A program made the position numbers and the translations under genes. From Abditibacteriaceae bacterium (GTDB lineage: Bacteria > Armatimonadota > Abditibacteriia > Abditibacteriales > Abditibacteriaceae): DNA of 64,000 nt. The stretch lies in NCBI GenBank assembly GCA_019239895.1, contig JAFAZH010000043.1, forward strand, positions 1 through 64,000, written 5' to 3'. Below the pieces are notes generated by a model that worked only from the letters and a program-made list of their open reading frames with translations, searched no databases and was not told the DNA's origin. This document shows positions 17,248 to 26,250 of the stretch, piece by piece (the stretch's first letter is position 1; every line of letters starts with the position of its first letter).

Positions 17248-18621
17248 ATGACAAACATTGAGTTTCAATACGGTGACTTGCTCAAAGCTCAAGTAGAAGC
17301 TCTTGTAAATACTGTGAACTGTGTGGGCGTTATGGGTAAGGGCATCGCTCACCAATTTGAGAATAGATTCCTTGAAAACAGCCGAATCTACAAAGAAGCT
17401 TGTAAGGCGAAACAACTGCGTCCTGGGCAGATATTGATAGTTCCCTTGCAGCGCGAACTGGAAAATCAACTACCCCATTATATCATTAATTTTGCTACTA
17501 AAGATCATTGGCGAGGTCGCTCTCATATTGAGTGGATAGAAGAGGGCCTGTGCTTGCTAATTGAAGAGGTGCGCTCTCGCCATATCAAGTCAATTGCCAT
17601 TCCTCCGCTAGGGTGTGGCAATGGTGGCTTAGATTGGGAACAAGTCTATCCACTAATTGAAAGGGCTTTTACTACTCTGCCTGAAGTGCAGGTGTTACTT
17701 TTTCCACCTCAAAGTGTCCCAAATGCTGCTACTATGGCAGCTCCTCCAAAAGTGCCTAACATGCGTGAGAAGTCCGCACTTTATGTGAAACTCTTGGCAC
17801 AATACAGCATGGTTGATCTTGAGTTCTCTCAACTTGAACTGCAAAAACTGGCTTACCTGCTTCAGGCAACGGGTGAACCACTCAAGCTTCATTTTCAACA
17901 AATGCGCTATGGCCCAGCAGCCTCTGAAATTGCGCCGATGTTGAGTCGTTGGGAACATCATTGGACGCTTGGATTTGGTGATGGAACTGGCGGTATACGA
18001 GAGCCTATTTTACTCAAGCCTGAGGTTATAGAGAAGGCTAATATATTTTTACGAGAGCATCCAGTTCCTGAAAGTGAAGCGCGAGTTCAAAAAGTGTTGC
18101 AGCTTATTGAGGGTATGGACACTGCGTTAGGATTGGAACTTTTAGCTACTGTGCATTGGGTAGCACGGCACACTCCGGCTGCTGCGCGTAATCCCGAAGA
18201 TGCAGTAAAGCTCGTGCATAATTGGAATGACCGTAAGCAGAAAGAGTTTTCTCAAGACTATATCCATAAAGCTTGGAATCGCCTAAACGAGCAAGGTTGG
18301 CTCCAAAATCTTCGCCCTGAGTGGATGGAGCCATTCGAGACTGATGAAGTCGTTCGTGTGACTGAATTTGTTAATAGCCATCACGATCTAAGCAGAGTTT
18401 TGGAAGAGGCCGCGAGCCATCTGCGCACTCAGTTTAGTGGGGCGACCCTATGGCTACATTTATGGCCTAATCCAGAAGCGGGCCGTGATGAATTGACGCT
18501 GCTGATAATATCTGACCTTTCGCAGCCGCAGAGATTAGCTAGATTGGAAGAATTTGACCGCCGTTGGTGGATGGAGCAGGCAGGCCATTGGCAGGGTATA
18601 TTTGGGATTACGTTAACATAA
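17248..18621 (+). CDS. darG: DarG-like antitoxin: macro domain + DarG C-terminal domain + extra tail domain
   Basis: A 457-residue antitoxin partner of DarT. Residues 1-155 are an ADP-ribosylglycohydrolase macrodomain: ALVNTVNCVGVMGKGIA, NFATKDHW (Lys85 at the catalytic position) and PPLGCGNGGLDW. Residues about 180-350 match the second domain of long DarG proteins: LELQKLAYLLQATGE, MRYGP, LGFGDG, GLELLATVHWVA and NRLNEQGWL. This part resembles DUF4065/Panacea-type antitoxin domains. The last ~94 residues (364-457) go beyond the DarG proteins that I know. Their pattern LWLHLWPNPEAGRDELTLLI...EEFDRRWW resembles a small stand-alone protein often encoded beside HEPN genes, and a HEPN gene follows 17 bases later. 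So two antitoxin-like units may be fused. Confidence 0.88.
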   Translation: MTNIEFQYGDLLKAQVEALVNTVNCVGVMGKGIAHQFENRFLENSRIYKEACKAKQLRPGQILIVPLQRELENQLPHYIINFATKDHWRGRSHIEWIEEGLCLLIEEVRSRHIKSIAIPPLGCGNGGLDWEQVYPLIERAFTTLPEVQVLLFPPQSVPNAATMAAPPKVPNMREKSALYVKLLAQYSMVDLEFSQLELQKLAYLLQATGEPLKLHFQQMRYGPAASEIAPMLSRWEHHWTLGFGDGTGGIREPILLKPEVIEKANIFLREHPVPESEARVQKVLQLIEGMDTALGLELLATVHWVARHTPAAARNPEDAVKLVHNWNDRKQKEFSQDYIHKAWNRLNEQGWLQNLRPEWMEPFETDEVVRVTEFVNSHHDLSRVLEEAASHLRTQFSGATLWLHLWPNPEAGRDELTLLIISDLSQPQRLARLEEFDRRWWMEQAGHWQGIFGITLT

Positions 18622-18637
18622 GATTGACATACCAATT

Positions 18638-19024
18638 ATGGCGTTTGACTGGGAGCATTTTTTCGTATTGGCGCAAGAGTGGGAGGATGCTCGGAGCGAA
18701 GAGCAGTCTTGGCCCGAAGCACGCTGCCGCTGTATCATCTCACGCGCCTATTATGGAGTGTGGAACCTATGCCGTGAACATGCGGAAGCTTCATCACGCC
18801 CGGTCCCCGCTAGTGGTAACTCGCATGATAATATCATTAGCTGGTTCCAGCATGGAGAAACTACGACTCATAAAGAAATAGCTCTTTACTTAGACCGGCT
18901 TCGTTTTGCCCGTGTAACTGCCGACTACCACCGCCGCTGGCGAAGAGGCACCCCTACTAACAGCGCGGGTGAAGCTCTTATATTTGCTAATCGAGTGCTC
19001 AATGCACTTGGAGGGCTTCAGTAA
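18638..19024 (+). CDS. HEPN-domain protein (possible RNase toxin or nucleic-acid-linked partner)
   Basis: A 128-residue, all-helical protein. The start MAFDWEHFFVLAQEW, the block RCRCIISRAYYGVWNLCREHAE and the later LDRLRFARVTADYHRRW match a HEPN family usually written FdW..yl.LA / SRAYYAaF..A / LR..R..ADY. Arg92 and His98 form an R-x5-H pair, compatible with the R-x4-6-H RNase motif of HEPN toxins. In related loci a short LELVPDPE-type protein sits immediately upstream; here that unit appears fused to the end of DarG. The spacing of 17 bases implies one transcript darT-darG-HEPN. Activity is not proven by sequence; it could be a regulatory HEPN. Confidence 0.75.
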   Translation: MAFDWEHFFVLAQEWEDARSEEQSWPEARCRCIISRAYYGVWNLCREHAEASSRPVPASGNSHDNIISWFQHGETTTHKEIALYLDRLRFARVTADYHRRWRRGTPTNSAGEALIFANRVLNALGGLQ

Positions 19025-19275
19025 GAAAAAGATGGAAACTGCCAGTGGAGACGAAGAAAGTGGAGGTTAAGCAACTTATGGTCACCAGAGAAGCAGTTAG
19101 GCGTGAACCTTCACTCTTTGCTGCTTTTTGTTTTGTCTCTAATACCCTCTCCCAACCATTTTATAAACAAATTTTGATTACACAACGTCTTAAAATGCAA
19201 AGTTGGAAAGCAATTTGCATAGTAAGGCGGCAACAGTCAATTTTGCTGACTCAAGATGTTTAAGGGGGAGAAGTT

Positions 19276-19419
19276 ATGGCACATTTTATCGCTGGCACGA
19301 AATCTATCTTACACCGTCTTGCAGTGGCGGGGATTTTCTTGCGGGCCACAGCCGAAGCAGTTACGGAAAATGGCGTGGCTGCACTGCATTATGGCGCGTC
19401 TAATTACGATTGGGAATGA
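19276..19419 (+). CDS. Candidate 47-residue protein
   Basis: ATG at 19276 is preceded by a very strong ribosome site (AAGGGGGAG, five bases of spacing). The frame runs to TGA at 19417-19419 (47 residues: MAHFIAGTKSILHRL..., ending ASNYDWE). It has an amphipathic or weakly hydrophobic helix at 10-27. No family is recognised. The rest of 19025-19496 holds only frames without ribosome sites. It is a real possibility for a short gene, or it may be a remnant of a longer one. Confidence 0.4.
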   Translation: MAHFIAGTKSILHRLAVAGIFLRATAEAVTENGVAALHYGASNYDWE

Positions 19420-19496
19420 ACTTCTTCAATCCTCTGTATCAAGGTGCCAATGCTGCACAGGTGCAGAGTAACCTCAGGAAGTAACGTGGAGCGCAC

Positions 19497-20099
19497 TTGA
19501 CACCCTGGATTTACGCTGTGTTGCTGGGCCTGGGTTTAGCGGCCTCGTGTGGTCTTAACACGTTTTTGCCGCTGTTGATGCTGGCGGGCGCGGCTCATTT
19601 TCATCTGTTTGGCGTTCATCTTAACGGCCATTTCGCGTGGTTAGCCTCTGATACGTCGCTATTAGCTTTAGCAGTGGGGGCGGTGGTCGAGGTTATTGGA
19701 GATAAAGTCCCTGCTGTAGATCACGCCTTAGATGTCTTTGGCACTGTCGCTCGACCGGTGGCGGGCACCCTGGCTGCCGCTTCTGTCTTTAAGGGCGCTG
19801 ATCCTGGCACGGCAGCCTTACTGGGGCTGATTATCGGTGCGCCAACCGCCTTGAGCTTTCATGCCGCCAAAGCCGGAACACGGGCCACTTCAACGGCTAC
19901 CACGTTAGGCATCGCTAATCCAGTTCTATCCACACTCGAAGACATTGCCGCTATAGGATTGACTTTGATTAGCTTCCTGCAACCACTGCTGGTGCCAGTC
20001 ATTCTGTTAATTGCCTTCGTTATCATGTGGCGGCTCTATAAGAAGGTGCGCCAGCATTTGCCAGGAAAACGCGGCAGCTTGAAAATATCTACTACCTAA
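19497..20099 (+). CDS. DUF4126 membrane protein
   Basis: A 200-residue integral membrane protein with about five hydrophobic helices. The blocks GLGLAASCGLNTFLPLLML, EVIGDKVPAVDHALD and RPVAGTLAAASVF are the family hallmarks of DUF4126 (the last two recur nearly unchanged in members). The function of the family is unknown. It starts with TTG at 19497, with GGAG a few bases upstream; no ATG lies before the conserved start. A strong terminator follows at 20134, so it is a separate unit from the ABC gene. Confidence 0.82.
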   Translation: MTPWIYAVLLGLGLAASCGLNTFLPLLMLAGAAHFHLFGVHLNGHFAWLASDTSLLALAVGAVVEVIGDKVPAVDHALDVFGTVARPVAGTLAAASVFKGADPGTAALLGLIIGAPTALSFHAAKAGTRATSTATTLGIANPVLSTLEDIAAIGLTLISFLQPLLVPVILLIAFVIMWRLYKKVRQHLPGKRGSLKISTT

Positions 20100-20133
20100 A
20101 GTGTCGTAAATAATTGGGGTAGTGTAGGGGGTT

Positions 20134-20180
20134 TGTGGGTTCTCTCAGTTATGGCTGAGAGAACCCACATTGTTTTATTT
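20134..20180 (+). terminator. Rho-independent terminator of the DUF4126 gene
   Basis: A 15-base-pair perfect stem (20134-20148 with 20155-20169), a six-base loop, then the T-rich run TTGTTTTATTT. Confidence 0.9.
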
Positions 20181-20191
20181 GCCTCTTATTG

Positions 20192-21262
20192 ATGGTTCAA
20201 ACGGCAGGGCCAATCACGCTACACTCAATGGCGATGCCTGCCATTACTGTTTCCCATCTGACGCGCCGCTTCACCACCCATGTCAAACAACCGGGCTTTG
20301 TTGGCGCTCTCAGAGGTTTATTTAAGCGTCAATATATCACTAAAACAGCGGTGGATGATGTCTCGTTCAGCATTGAACCCGGTGAGTTCGTCGGATTTCT
20401 CGGCCCGAACGGTGCGGGTAAAACCACCACGCTCAAAATCTTAGCCGGAGTGCTGCATCCGACTGCGGGCGAGGCCCGTGTGTTAGGGCATATTCCCTGG
20501 CAGCGGGAGCCAGATTTGCAGCGCCGCTTTTCCCTGGTGCTGGGCCAGAAAAATCAACTCTGGTGGGACTTGCCCGCGCTCGACTCATTTCTGCTCAACA
20601 AAGACATCTACGACATACCGACCCGTGACTTTAATGCGAAAGTTGAGGAACTGACGGCCCTCCTGGATTTGCAACCTATCTTACAGGTGCCAGTGCGCAA
20701 ACTTTCCCTTGGTGAACGTATGAAATGTGAGGTCGCCGCCAGTCTTTTACATGCGCCTGATGTGCTGTTCCTGGATGAACCGACGATTGGTCTGGATGTG
20801 ATTAGCCAGGTGCGTATCCGTGACTTTCTGCGCGACTATAACAAACGCACGGGTATTACGGTCTTGCTGACATCGCACTATATGGCGGACATTCAGGCCC
20901 TCTGTAAGCGGGTCATTGTGATTAACGAAGGACGTGCCATCTTTGATGGTGAACTGTCGAGCTTGGTGGCTAATGCGGCGAATCGACGTGGCATCCGCTT
21001 GACCTTGAACCGCGAGGTCAGCCCAACTGATCTGGATAGTATCAAGCTATTAGCCGATGATATTGAAACTAATGGCTATGAATTGACCCTCACCGTGCCC
21101 CGTGATAAGGTGCCAGAACGAGTGGAAGCCCTCTTGCAAACTTTGCCGGTGGAAGACATGACAGTGGAAGATGTCCAAATTGAAAGTGTTATCCGCGATC
21201 TTTTCACCGGAAGCAAGAGCCTTGCTGATGACCATGCCAATGGAGCCATAGACCCTGCTTGA
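20192..21262 (+). CDS. ABC transporter ATP-binding protein (ABC-2/NatA-like), no permease adjacent
   Basis: A 356-residue ATPase. Walker A GPNGAGKTTTLK, Q-loop in GQKNQLWWDLP, signature LSLGERMKCEVAASLL, Walker B VLFLDEPTIGLD, and switch His in LTSHYMAD are all present. The insert FVGALRGLFKRQYITKTAVDDVSF and the motif QLWWDLPA are typical of the COG4586 group, whose genes are usually followed by two ABC-2 permease genes. Here a cyclase gene comes next and no permease is in the window, which is unusual. The C-terminal extension (about residues 250-345) is a small regulatory domain. No good ribosome site distinguishes the possible starts (20192, 20228, 20234). Confidence 0.85.
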   Translation: MVQTAGPITLHSMAMPAITVSHLTRRFTTHVKQPGFVGALRGLFKRQYITKTAVDDVSFSIEPGEFVGFLGPNGAGKTTTLKILAGVLHPTAGEARVLGHIPWQREPDLQRRFSLVLGQKNQLWWDLPALDSFLLNKDIYDIPTRDFNAKVEELTALLDLQPILQVPVRKLSLGERMKCEVAASLLHAPDVLFLDEPTIGLDVISQVRIRDFLRDYNKRTGITVLLTSHYMADIQALCKRVIVINEGRAIFDGELSSLVANAANRRGIRLTLNREVSPTDLDSIKLLADDIETNGYELTLTVPRDKVPERVEALLQTLPVEDMTVEDVQIESVIRDLFTGSKSLADDHANGAIDPA

Positions 21263-21365
21263 ACAGCAGGATAGGTACCTATCATTTAGGATTGGCCACG
21301 CTATTCTTGCCACAATTATAAAATTTATGTTACGATGAAGTCACTGGGAATCTTTGGTGACAGGT

Positions 21366-23963
21366 ATGAAGACACCTAAAAACCCCGACAGTGATGGGCA
21401 GATGCCCGCTCTACAATCTCCCGTTAGTGACCATCACGCCAATGGCGCTGCCGACGAAGCCGCCACCGATTTAGCCCGCGTCGGCACGGATGCTACGCTG
21501 ACTTCCGAAGCCAAACCTGCCCGTTCCTCCGATGGCGTGCCCGACTTCCCTGATCTGCCAGATTTAGCGGATCTAGATAAGGGATCACGCTTTTCCTTGC
21601 CAGTTATAAACTGGGCCGCCAGTCGCGCCGAGCTAACAGCCGTTATTCTTTCTTTCGTTGTATTCCTGCTTCTCGTGCCCCAGGTATTGCATTTTTCGCA
21701 TCGTTATGATACCAATCGGATAGTTTGGAACGCCCTACCGCTCTGGAATACTTTGGAGCGTTGGGAATATTCTCTCTATGATGAACGCTTTGCGGCGCGT
21801 GGGCAGGTCTTCCCAAAGTCACGCGATAAGATTGCTATTATTGCTGTTGATCAAAATTCATTGGGCGTCATTGGAAAATGGCCTTGGCCACGCAGTCTCC
21901 ATGCTCAGATAGTGCGCAAGCTTCAACAAGCTGGTGCTAAAGTTATCGCTTTAGACTTTGACTTTTCGGATAAGCAAAATGGTGCAAATGCTGCTTTGTC
22001 CAAGTCTGACAAAGATTTAGTCAATGCTTTAGGAGAGGCTAAGAATGTAATTCTACCGTCGTTCATTGAACAGAATCAGGCAGGGCATCAGAATGATGCA
22101 GACGTTGTTACTGACCGATTTACTTCTCCTTATGATGAGCTTGATGAGAAAACAGCCGATCCATCTGTAGCTTATGTTGCTCCTGATTCTGCCGACGGTA
22201 ACGTACGACGAACTACTTTCCGTGCTATCCGCAACGATGCAACCATAGGAGCATTTGCTGCTTTAGCTGCGGCATCTCTACAAGAAATGTTAGAGGGCAA
22301 AGGAGGCAGTTGTGTTGAGGACAAAGCATGTCAGCGTTATAAGCAGGCTTTAGCTACTGCCACATGGCCCACGTTAGATGGAACATCTCCCCCAGTCCCT
22401 GTTATCAGGTCTTCTTTTGGCAAGGAAGACAAAATAGAAACGATGCTCATCAATTTTTGGGGGCCGCCTAGCGTTCCGGGGCGACGTAGCACTTTTGATA
22501 TTTACTCGTTTGCTGATGTATTAAATGGTAATAGCGGTGAATATAGCCAGGCAAAGCTGAAAGAAAAATTCGCAGGTCGGATTGTATTTGTTGGGCCAAC
22601 TGCCCTGATCCTTAAAGACTTGTTTCCCATGCCGCAGTTTGAGTCCTCTACATTTGGTGTAGAAACTCAGATGCCAGGCGTCGAAATTCATGCTACTGCT
22701 ACAGCGATGCTGTTGGATGGCACATATATTCACACTGTTTCAACTGCTACAACACTATGGACATTGTTAGGACTGACCCTCATAGCCAGTCTGTGGGTTG
22801 CCGTTTTGCGAGGTTGGATTAGCACGCTGGCCCGTAAAGCCCAAACCTTTTGGACAAAAAAAGACTGGCCCGGCAGCGTCCATTCAATTGTCTGGTTTGG
22901 GCTTTACCTTTGTCTTGGGGCTTTACCTGTCATGCTCTTCTGGCAGGGTGCTAAGTGGTTATTTGCGCATAATAACTTGTGGGTTATAACAGCTTATCCA
23001 ATGGTGGGTGCTTGTTTAAGCTCTGGCACCGTTTTACTGATTTTATTTGGGGCTGAATCCGCTGAACGGCGCAAAGCTTTAGTCCAATTCTCGCGCTTTG
23101 TGTCGCCCGATGTCTTAGACGAAATTCTGGCGCACCCGGAAGAAGATTATCCGCGCCCGCGCCGCGTGCATGGCACAGTGCTCTTTACCGACCTGGAAGG
23201 CTTTACCACTTACTCCGAAAACCATGAGCCGGAGCAGGTGATTGAGTGCCTGAATGCCTATATGGATCGCATGGTGCCGATTGTGATGTCTTATGGCGGC
23301 ACGATGGACAAGTTTATCGGCGACGCTATCATGGCTTATTTTGGTGCGCCGATTCCGCGTTATGACCATGCGGCCCAAGCGTTGCTGTGTGCCATTGCCC
23401 TCCAGGAAGAGTGCGCCCGCTTTCGTGAGGAGACGGGTATCCAGTTCTTTATGCGTATCGGTATTCATACCGGGGATGTCATCGTCGGCTCGATGGGCGG
23501 TGGGGAATACCTGAACTATACCGTTATTGGCGATACCGTCAACCTCGCTTCGCGCCTGGAAGGTAAGAATAAAGAATTCGGCTCGTGGATTATGTGCTCG
23601 GCAGCGACCTATGAGGCCGCGCCCCATGTGGTGTGCGTGGAAAGTGCTTCGGCACAGGTTAAAGGCAAGGTTAACACAGTAGAAGTTTATATTGTGCGAG
23701 GTCTGGCGGATGCCGAACCGATTGATACCCGCTGGGGCAAGCAGCTAACGGCGGAACAGAAGCGAGAGCAATTGATGGAGGCGCATCGCAAGCGGCTGGC
23801 CGAAGCCGAAGCAGCCCTGGAAGAAGCCAAGCAACTACCCGCGCCATTGTTGGCCCTGCCCGAAGGCATCGCAGCGTCCGATGGACAGTCTAATGGGGAG
23901 CTAACGGGTTCTGCGTCTCCGGCGGCCACGGAAGCCCCGGCTGACCCCGTTGGAGTGGATTAG
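21366..23963 (+). CDS. CHASE2-domain class III adenylate cyclase (membrane sensor)
   Basis: About 865 residues. A Pro/Asp-rich cytosolic leader (1-75) is followed by a membrane helix (about 88-110) and an extracytoplasmic CHASE2 sensor domain (about 125-450; IAIIAVDQNSLGVIGKWPWPR and FAGRIVFVGPTALILKD are hallmarks). Three membrane helices (about 461-560) lead to a cytosolic cyclase domain (about 600-770). The cyclase has both metal aspartates (FTDLEGF, GDAIMAYFG), the transition-state region VIGDTVNLASRLE, and a Lys/Asp pair (MDKF, IGD) that favours ATP over GTP. A charged coiled tail ends the protein. It should make cAMP in response to an envelope signal. The FecR-type genes directly downstream are plausible functional partners. 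ATG at 21366 is preferred; an in-frame TTG lies at 21354. Confidence 0.9.
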   Translation: MKTPKNPDSDGQMPALQSPVSDHHANGAADEAATDLARVGTDATLTSEAKPARSSDGVPDFPDLPDLADLDKGSRFSLPVINWAASRAELTAVILSFVVFLLLVPQVLHFSHRYDTNRIVWNALPLWNTLERWEYSLYDERFAARGQVFPKSRDKIAIIAVDQNSLGVIGKWPWPRSLHAQIVRKLQQAGAKVIALDFDFSDKQNGANAALSKSDKDLVNALGEAKNVILPSFIEQNQAGHQNDADVVTDRFTSPYDELDEKTADPSVAYVAPDSADGNVRRTTFRAIRNDATIGAFAALAAASLQEMLEGKGGSCVEDKACQRYKQALATATWPTLDGTSPPVPVIRSSFGKEDKIETMLINFWGPPSVPGRRSTFDIYSFADVLNGNSGEYSQAKLKEKFAGRIVFVGPTALILKDLFPMPQFESSTFGVETQMPGVEIHATATAMLLDGTYIHTVSTATTLWTLLGLTLIASLWVAVLRGWISTLARKAQTFWTKKDWPGSVHSIVWFGLYLCLGALPVMLFWQGAKWLFAHNNLWVITAYPMVGACLSSGTVLLILFGAESAERRKALVQFSRFVSPDVLDEILAHPEEDYPRPRRVHGTVLFTDLEGFTTYSENHEPEQVIECLNAYMDRMVPIVMSYGGTMDKFIGDAIMAYFGAPIPRYDHAAQALLCAIALQEECARFREETGIQFFMRIGIHTGDVIVGSMGGGEYLNYTVIGDTVNLASRLEGKNKEFGSWIMCSAATYEAAPHVVCVESASAQVKGKVNTVEVYIVRGLADAEPIDTRWGKQLTAEQKREQLMEAHRKRLAEAEAALEEAKQLPAPLLALPEGIAASDGQSNGELTGSASPAATEAPADPVGVD

Positions 23964-24098
23964 GGTCTCCGGTTAGCTTATAACCTGTTCTGACAGAGCT
24001 AAAGGCAGCCAAGGTTCAGCCACTCTCATGCCCTTTAATCTGTTGTAAAAGCGTCTTAGTACGTGCTCAGAGCCAAGAAAATTTACGAAATTTTGAGG

Positions 24099-24127
24099 TT
24101 GAAAGTTAGAGAACTTTGTTCTAATGT
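24099..24127 (+). promoter_or_regulatory. Possible promoter upstream of the envelope-protein genes
   Basis: TTGAAA (24099-24104) and TAATGT (24122-24127) with a 17-base spacer, about 130 bases before the first FecR gene. The rest of 23964-24260 shows no gene. The match is moderate only. Confidence 0.4.
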
Positions 24128-24260
24128 GTTATGATGTAACGGAACATTCATAACCTGACATCCAGGTCCTTACAACGCTGGTGTCTCAGGCCCTTCTCGT
24201 CGTGGCGTATCCTAAGCTTTTAAGTCGGTTGCAACATCATACGTAGGCACAGGAGAGAGA

Positions 24261-26150
24261 ATGCAAAGAGCGATACCAAGATGCAGGCTAGCCACATGGT
24301 TGACCCGTCTCACCCTCGCAACGCTGAGTGTTGGGTTGGGAGCTTCGGTGGCCCAGGCGCAGGTCGCGCGGGTGGCGTCCACACAGCTTATCACCGAAAA
24401 GAAGACCGGAGACGCCGGTGCCTGGCAACGGGCCGGGGTTGGTGCGCCGCTCAATGTGGATGACCGTTTTCGCACGGGCAAGCGTTCCAAGGCCGATCTG
24501 ACCTTCACCGATGGCTCTTTACTGCGTTTGGGCCAACTTTCCTCAGTGGCCATTCGTAGCGCCAAGGGCGTGCAAATCAGCGGTGGCCAGGTCATGGCCG
24601 TCATGCTCAAGCCGGGCCGCGTGCTGGCCGGGGCTGCCACTGCGGAAATCAAAGGTAGCGTAGTCATTATTCGCCAGAACCCGGACGGTTCTTATACCTT
24701 TGAGTTACATGCCGGGGCTGTCACCGTGACATCGCCCAAGGGCACGATTGATCTGCGTCCTGGCAAGGGTGTCACGGCCCGTGCTGATGGCAGCCTGACC
24801 GCCATGTTTAATGTGCCGCCGCTGTTGTATGAAGGTGGCAGCTTGCATTCCGAATTGACACAGGCTCCCCAGCGACAGTTGGTGTATGCAGGCTCACAAG
24901 TCAATGTGCGGGATCGTTATCAGCCCAGCCGAGTGGCCGTAGATGAAAACCGCGAGGCATCCCAGCCTTCGGTGGTGGAATCAAACTACAATCCTTTCCA
25001 GCCGCAGCCCACTCCACATAGTGGCCCAACTCATAGCCCGTTTCCGACACCGTTTCCGACTGGCCCTTTCCCGGTGCCAACGCCATTCCCGACTTTGCAA
25101 AGCCCTACCAGCCAACTGGTAGCGCAAGGCGTTTCATTGGGGCGGCGCGAGTTCCAGGTGGCTGGCGATGTGAATACCAATCCGGTGCAGACCTTGGATG
25201 CCGCGCAGCAGGCGGCCAATATAGATACTATCGCGGCCCAGCATCACTTTGATGAAGCTAATCCGGCTCTGGGTAGCGGCTCCGGTGCGGATGCGGTGCT
25301 ATTAGCTGCGCTTTCGTCGGGCGGCGGTAACGGTAGCGCACAAGCTTATGGCGGGCGCATTCATGGCTACAGCGCCGATGGGCACTGGTTCCTAGATTTA
25401 GCCGCTACACCCTTATGGTTGCGCTTTAAGACCCCGGGGGCTGGCTATAAAACTTCTGATTTCAGTGCGATCTCCAATGCGACCATTACTTACCGGCACC
25501 GCATGGGTGAACTGCAAATTGGGCGGCAACGCTTTATCGAAGGCCCGACGCAAGCCGCTCTTTTTGGCTCGCTGGTGCGCCAGGGCGCACGCGAAGTGAT
25601 GGATGCAGTGCGCTTTACCCCTAACATCGGCAAAAATCGCGGCTTAGATGTTGCTTATCTTTACGATGCTTTCCCGCGTAATTTGCCCTATCGCGTGCCA
25701 GGGGCGCAACATGGACTCTATGGCCGCTTCTCGTTACAAGAGCCGATTGGCAACTTTGGCCTCAACCTGCTGAAATATCAGAATTCGGGCTTCCCCAATA
25801 CGACCGGGGCGACAGTTGACTTTGCGCTGCCTGTCGTGCGCAATCAAGTCGAGTTCTATGGCGAATTAGGGCGCGATACCGTCCGCCGCCGTTTATCCAC
25901 GTTAGGGCTGACTTTCCCCGGTCTCTATGACAAGACCAACTTCGATGCGTATCTGGAATATGCCAGCTTGCGTTCCAGTAATCTGGCGGTTGCGCCGCCG
26001 CACGAAATCGCCCTGCGCGTTTATCGCAAGCTAGGGCGTTATAGTAATCTTGTGATGGGGCTGAGCAAGTTCTCCGGGGTTTCAACCAACTTTACGCTGG
26101 GCGTATCCGTGGGCGGACGCATCTACGGTGAGCAGCAGGATGCGCAGTAA
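24261..26150 (+). CDS. Exported FecR-domain protein with C-terminal beta-barrel-like region (copy 1)
   Basis: A 629-residue protein. A signal peptide (1-33, cleavage after AQA) is followed by a FecR-type domain (about 60-165; TGKRSKADLTFTDGSLLRLG and GRVLAGAATAEIKGS are shared word for word with the next gene). A Pro/Thr/Phe-rich linker (about 248-280) leads to a long C-terminal region (about 350-629) of alternating hydrophobic strands with aromatic ends, ending in a strand (TLGVSVGGRIYG) that looks like an outer-membrane barrel. The FecR fold often senses or binds in the periplasm. The protein probably spans periplasm and outer membrane; the ligand is unknown. GGAGAG lies close before the ATG. 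A tandem paralogue follows. Confidence 0.75.
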   Translation: MQRAIPRCRLATWLTRLTLATLSVGLGASVAQAQVARVASTQLITEKKTGDAGAWQRAGVGAPLNVDDRFRTGKRSKADLTFTDGSLLRLGQLSSVAIRSAKGVQISGGQVMAVMLKPGRVLAGAATAEIKGSVVIIRQNPDGSYTFELHAGAVTVTSPKGTIDLRPGKGVTARADGSLTAMFNVPPLLYEGGSLHSELTQAPQRQLVYAGSQVNVRDRYQPSRVAVDENREASQPSVVESNYNPFQPQPTPHSGPTHSPFPTPFPTGPFPVPTPFPTLQSPTSQLVAQGVSLGRREFQVAGDVNTNPVQTLDAAQQAANIDTIAAQHHFDEANPALGSGSGADAVLLAALSSGGGNGSAQAYGGRIHGYSADGHWFLDLAATPLWLRFKTPGAGYKTSDFSAISNATITYRHRMGELQIGRQRFIEGPTQAALFGSLVRQGAREVMDAVRFTPNIGKNRGLDVAYLYDAFPRNLPYRVPGAQHGLYGRFSLQEPIGNFGLNLLKYQNSGFPNTTGATVDFALPVVRNQVEFYGELGRDTVRRRLSTLGLTFPGLYDKTNFDAYLEYASLRSSNLAVAPPHEIALRVYRKLGRYSNLVMGLSKFSGVSTNFTLGVSVGGRIYGEQQDAQ

Positions 26151-26188
26151 ATACACCGTGCAGCACCAGCCGATTAAGTCCTGATGAA

Positions 26189-26220
26189 AACGAGGAATCT
26201 CAAATTTGAGATTCCTCGTT
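26189..26220. repeat. Perfect 32-base palindrome between the two FecR genes
   Basis: AACGAGGAATCTCAAA followed at once by its reverse complement. On the plus strand no T-run follows, so it is a poor terminator for the upstream gene; on the minus strand TTTT follows. It carries the GAGGAATCT word also seen in family A repeats and may be a shortened relative. Confidence 0.7.
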
Positions 26221-26250
26221 GCGCAGTTAGTCAAGATTTTCCGCCTTCTT

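Noticed and set aside
19045..19263. GTG-initiated 72-codon frame after the HEPN gene
   Set aside because: Weak start context and no coding character; the ATG at 19276 with a strong ribosome site is the better candidate.
23115..23627. 170-codon minus-strand frame inside the cyclase gene
   Set aside because: Shadow of the conserved class III cyclase domain.
26189..26220. Palindrome considered as a terminator between the FecR genes
   Set aside because: No T-run on the plus strand; kept as a repeat only.
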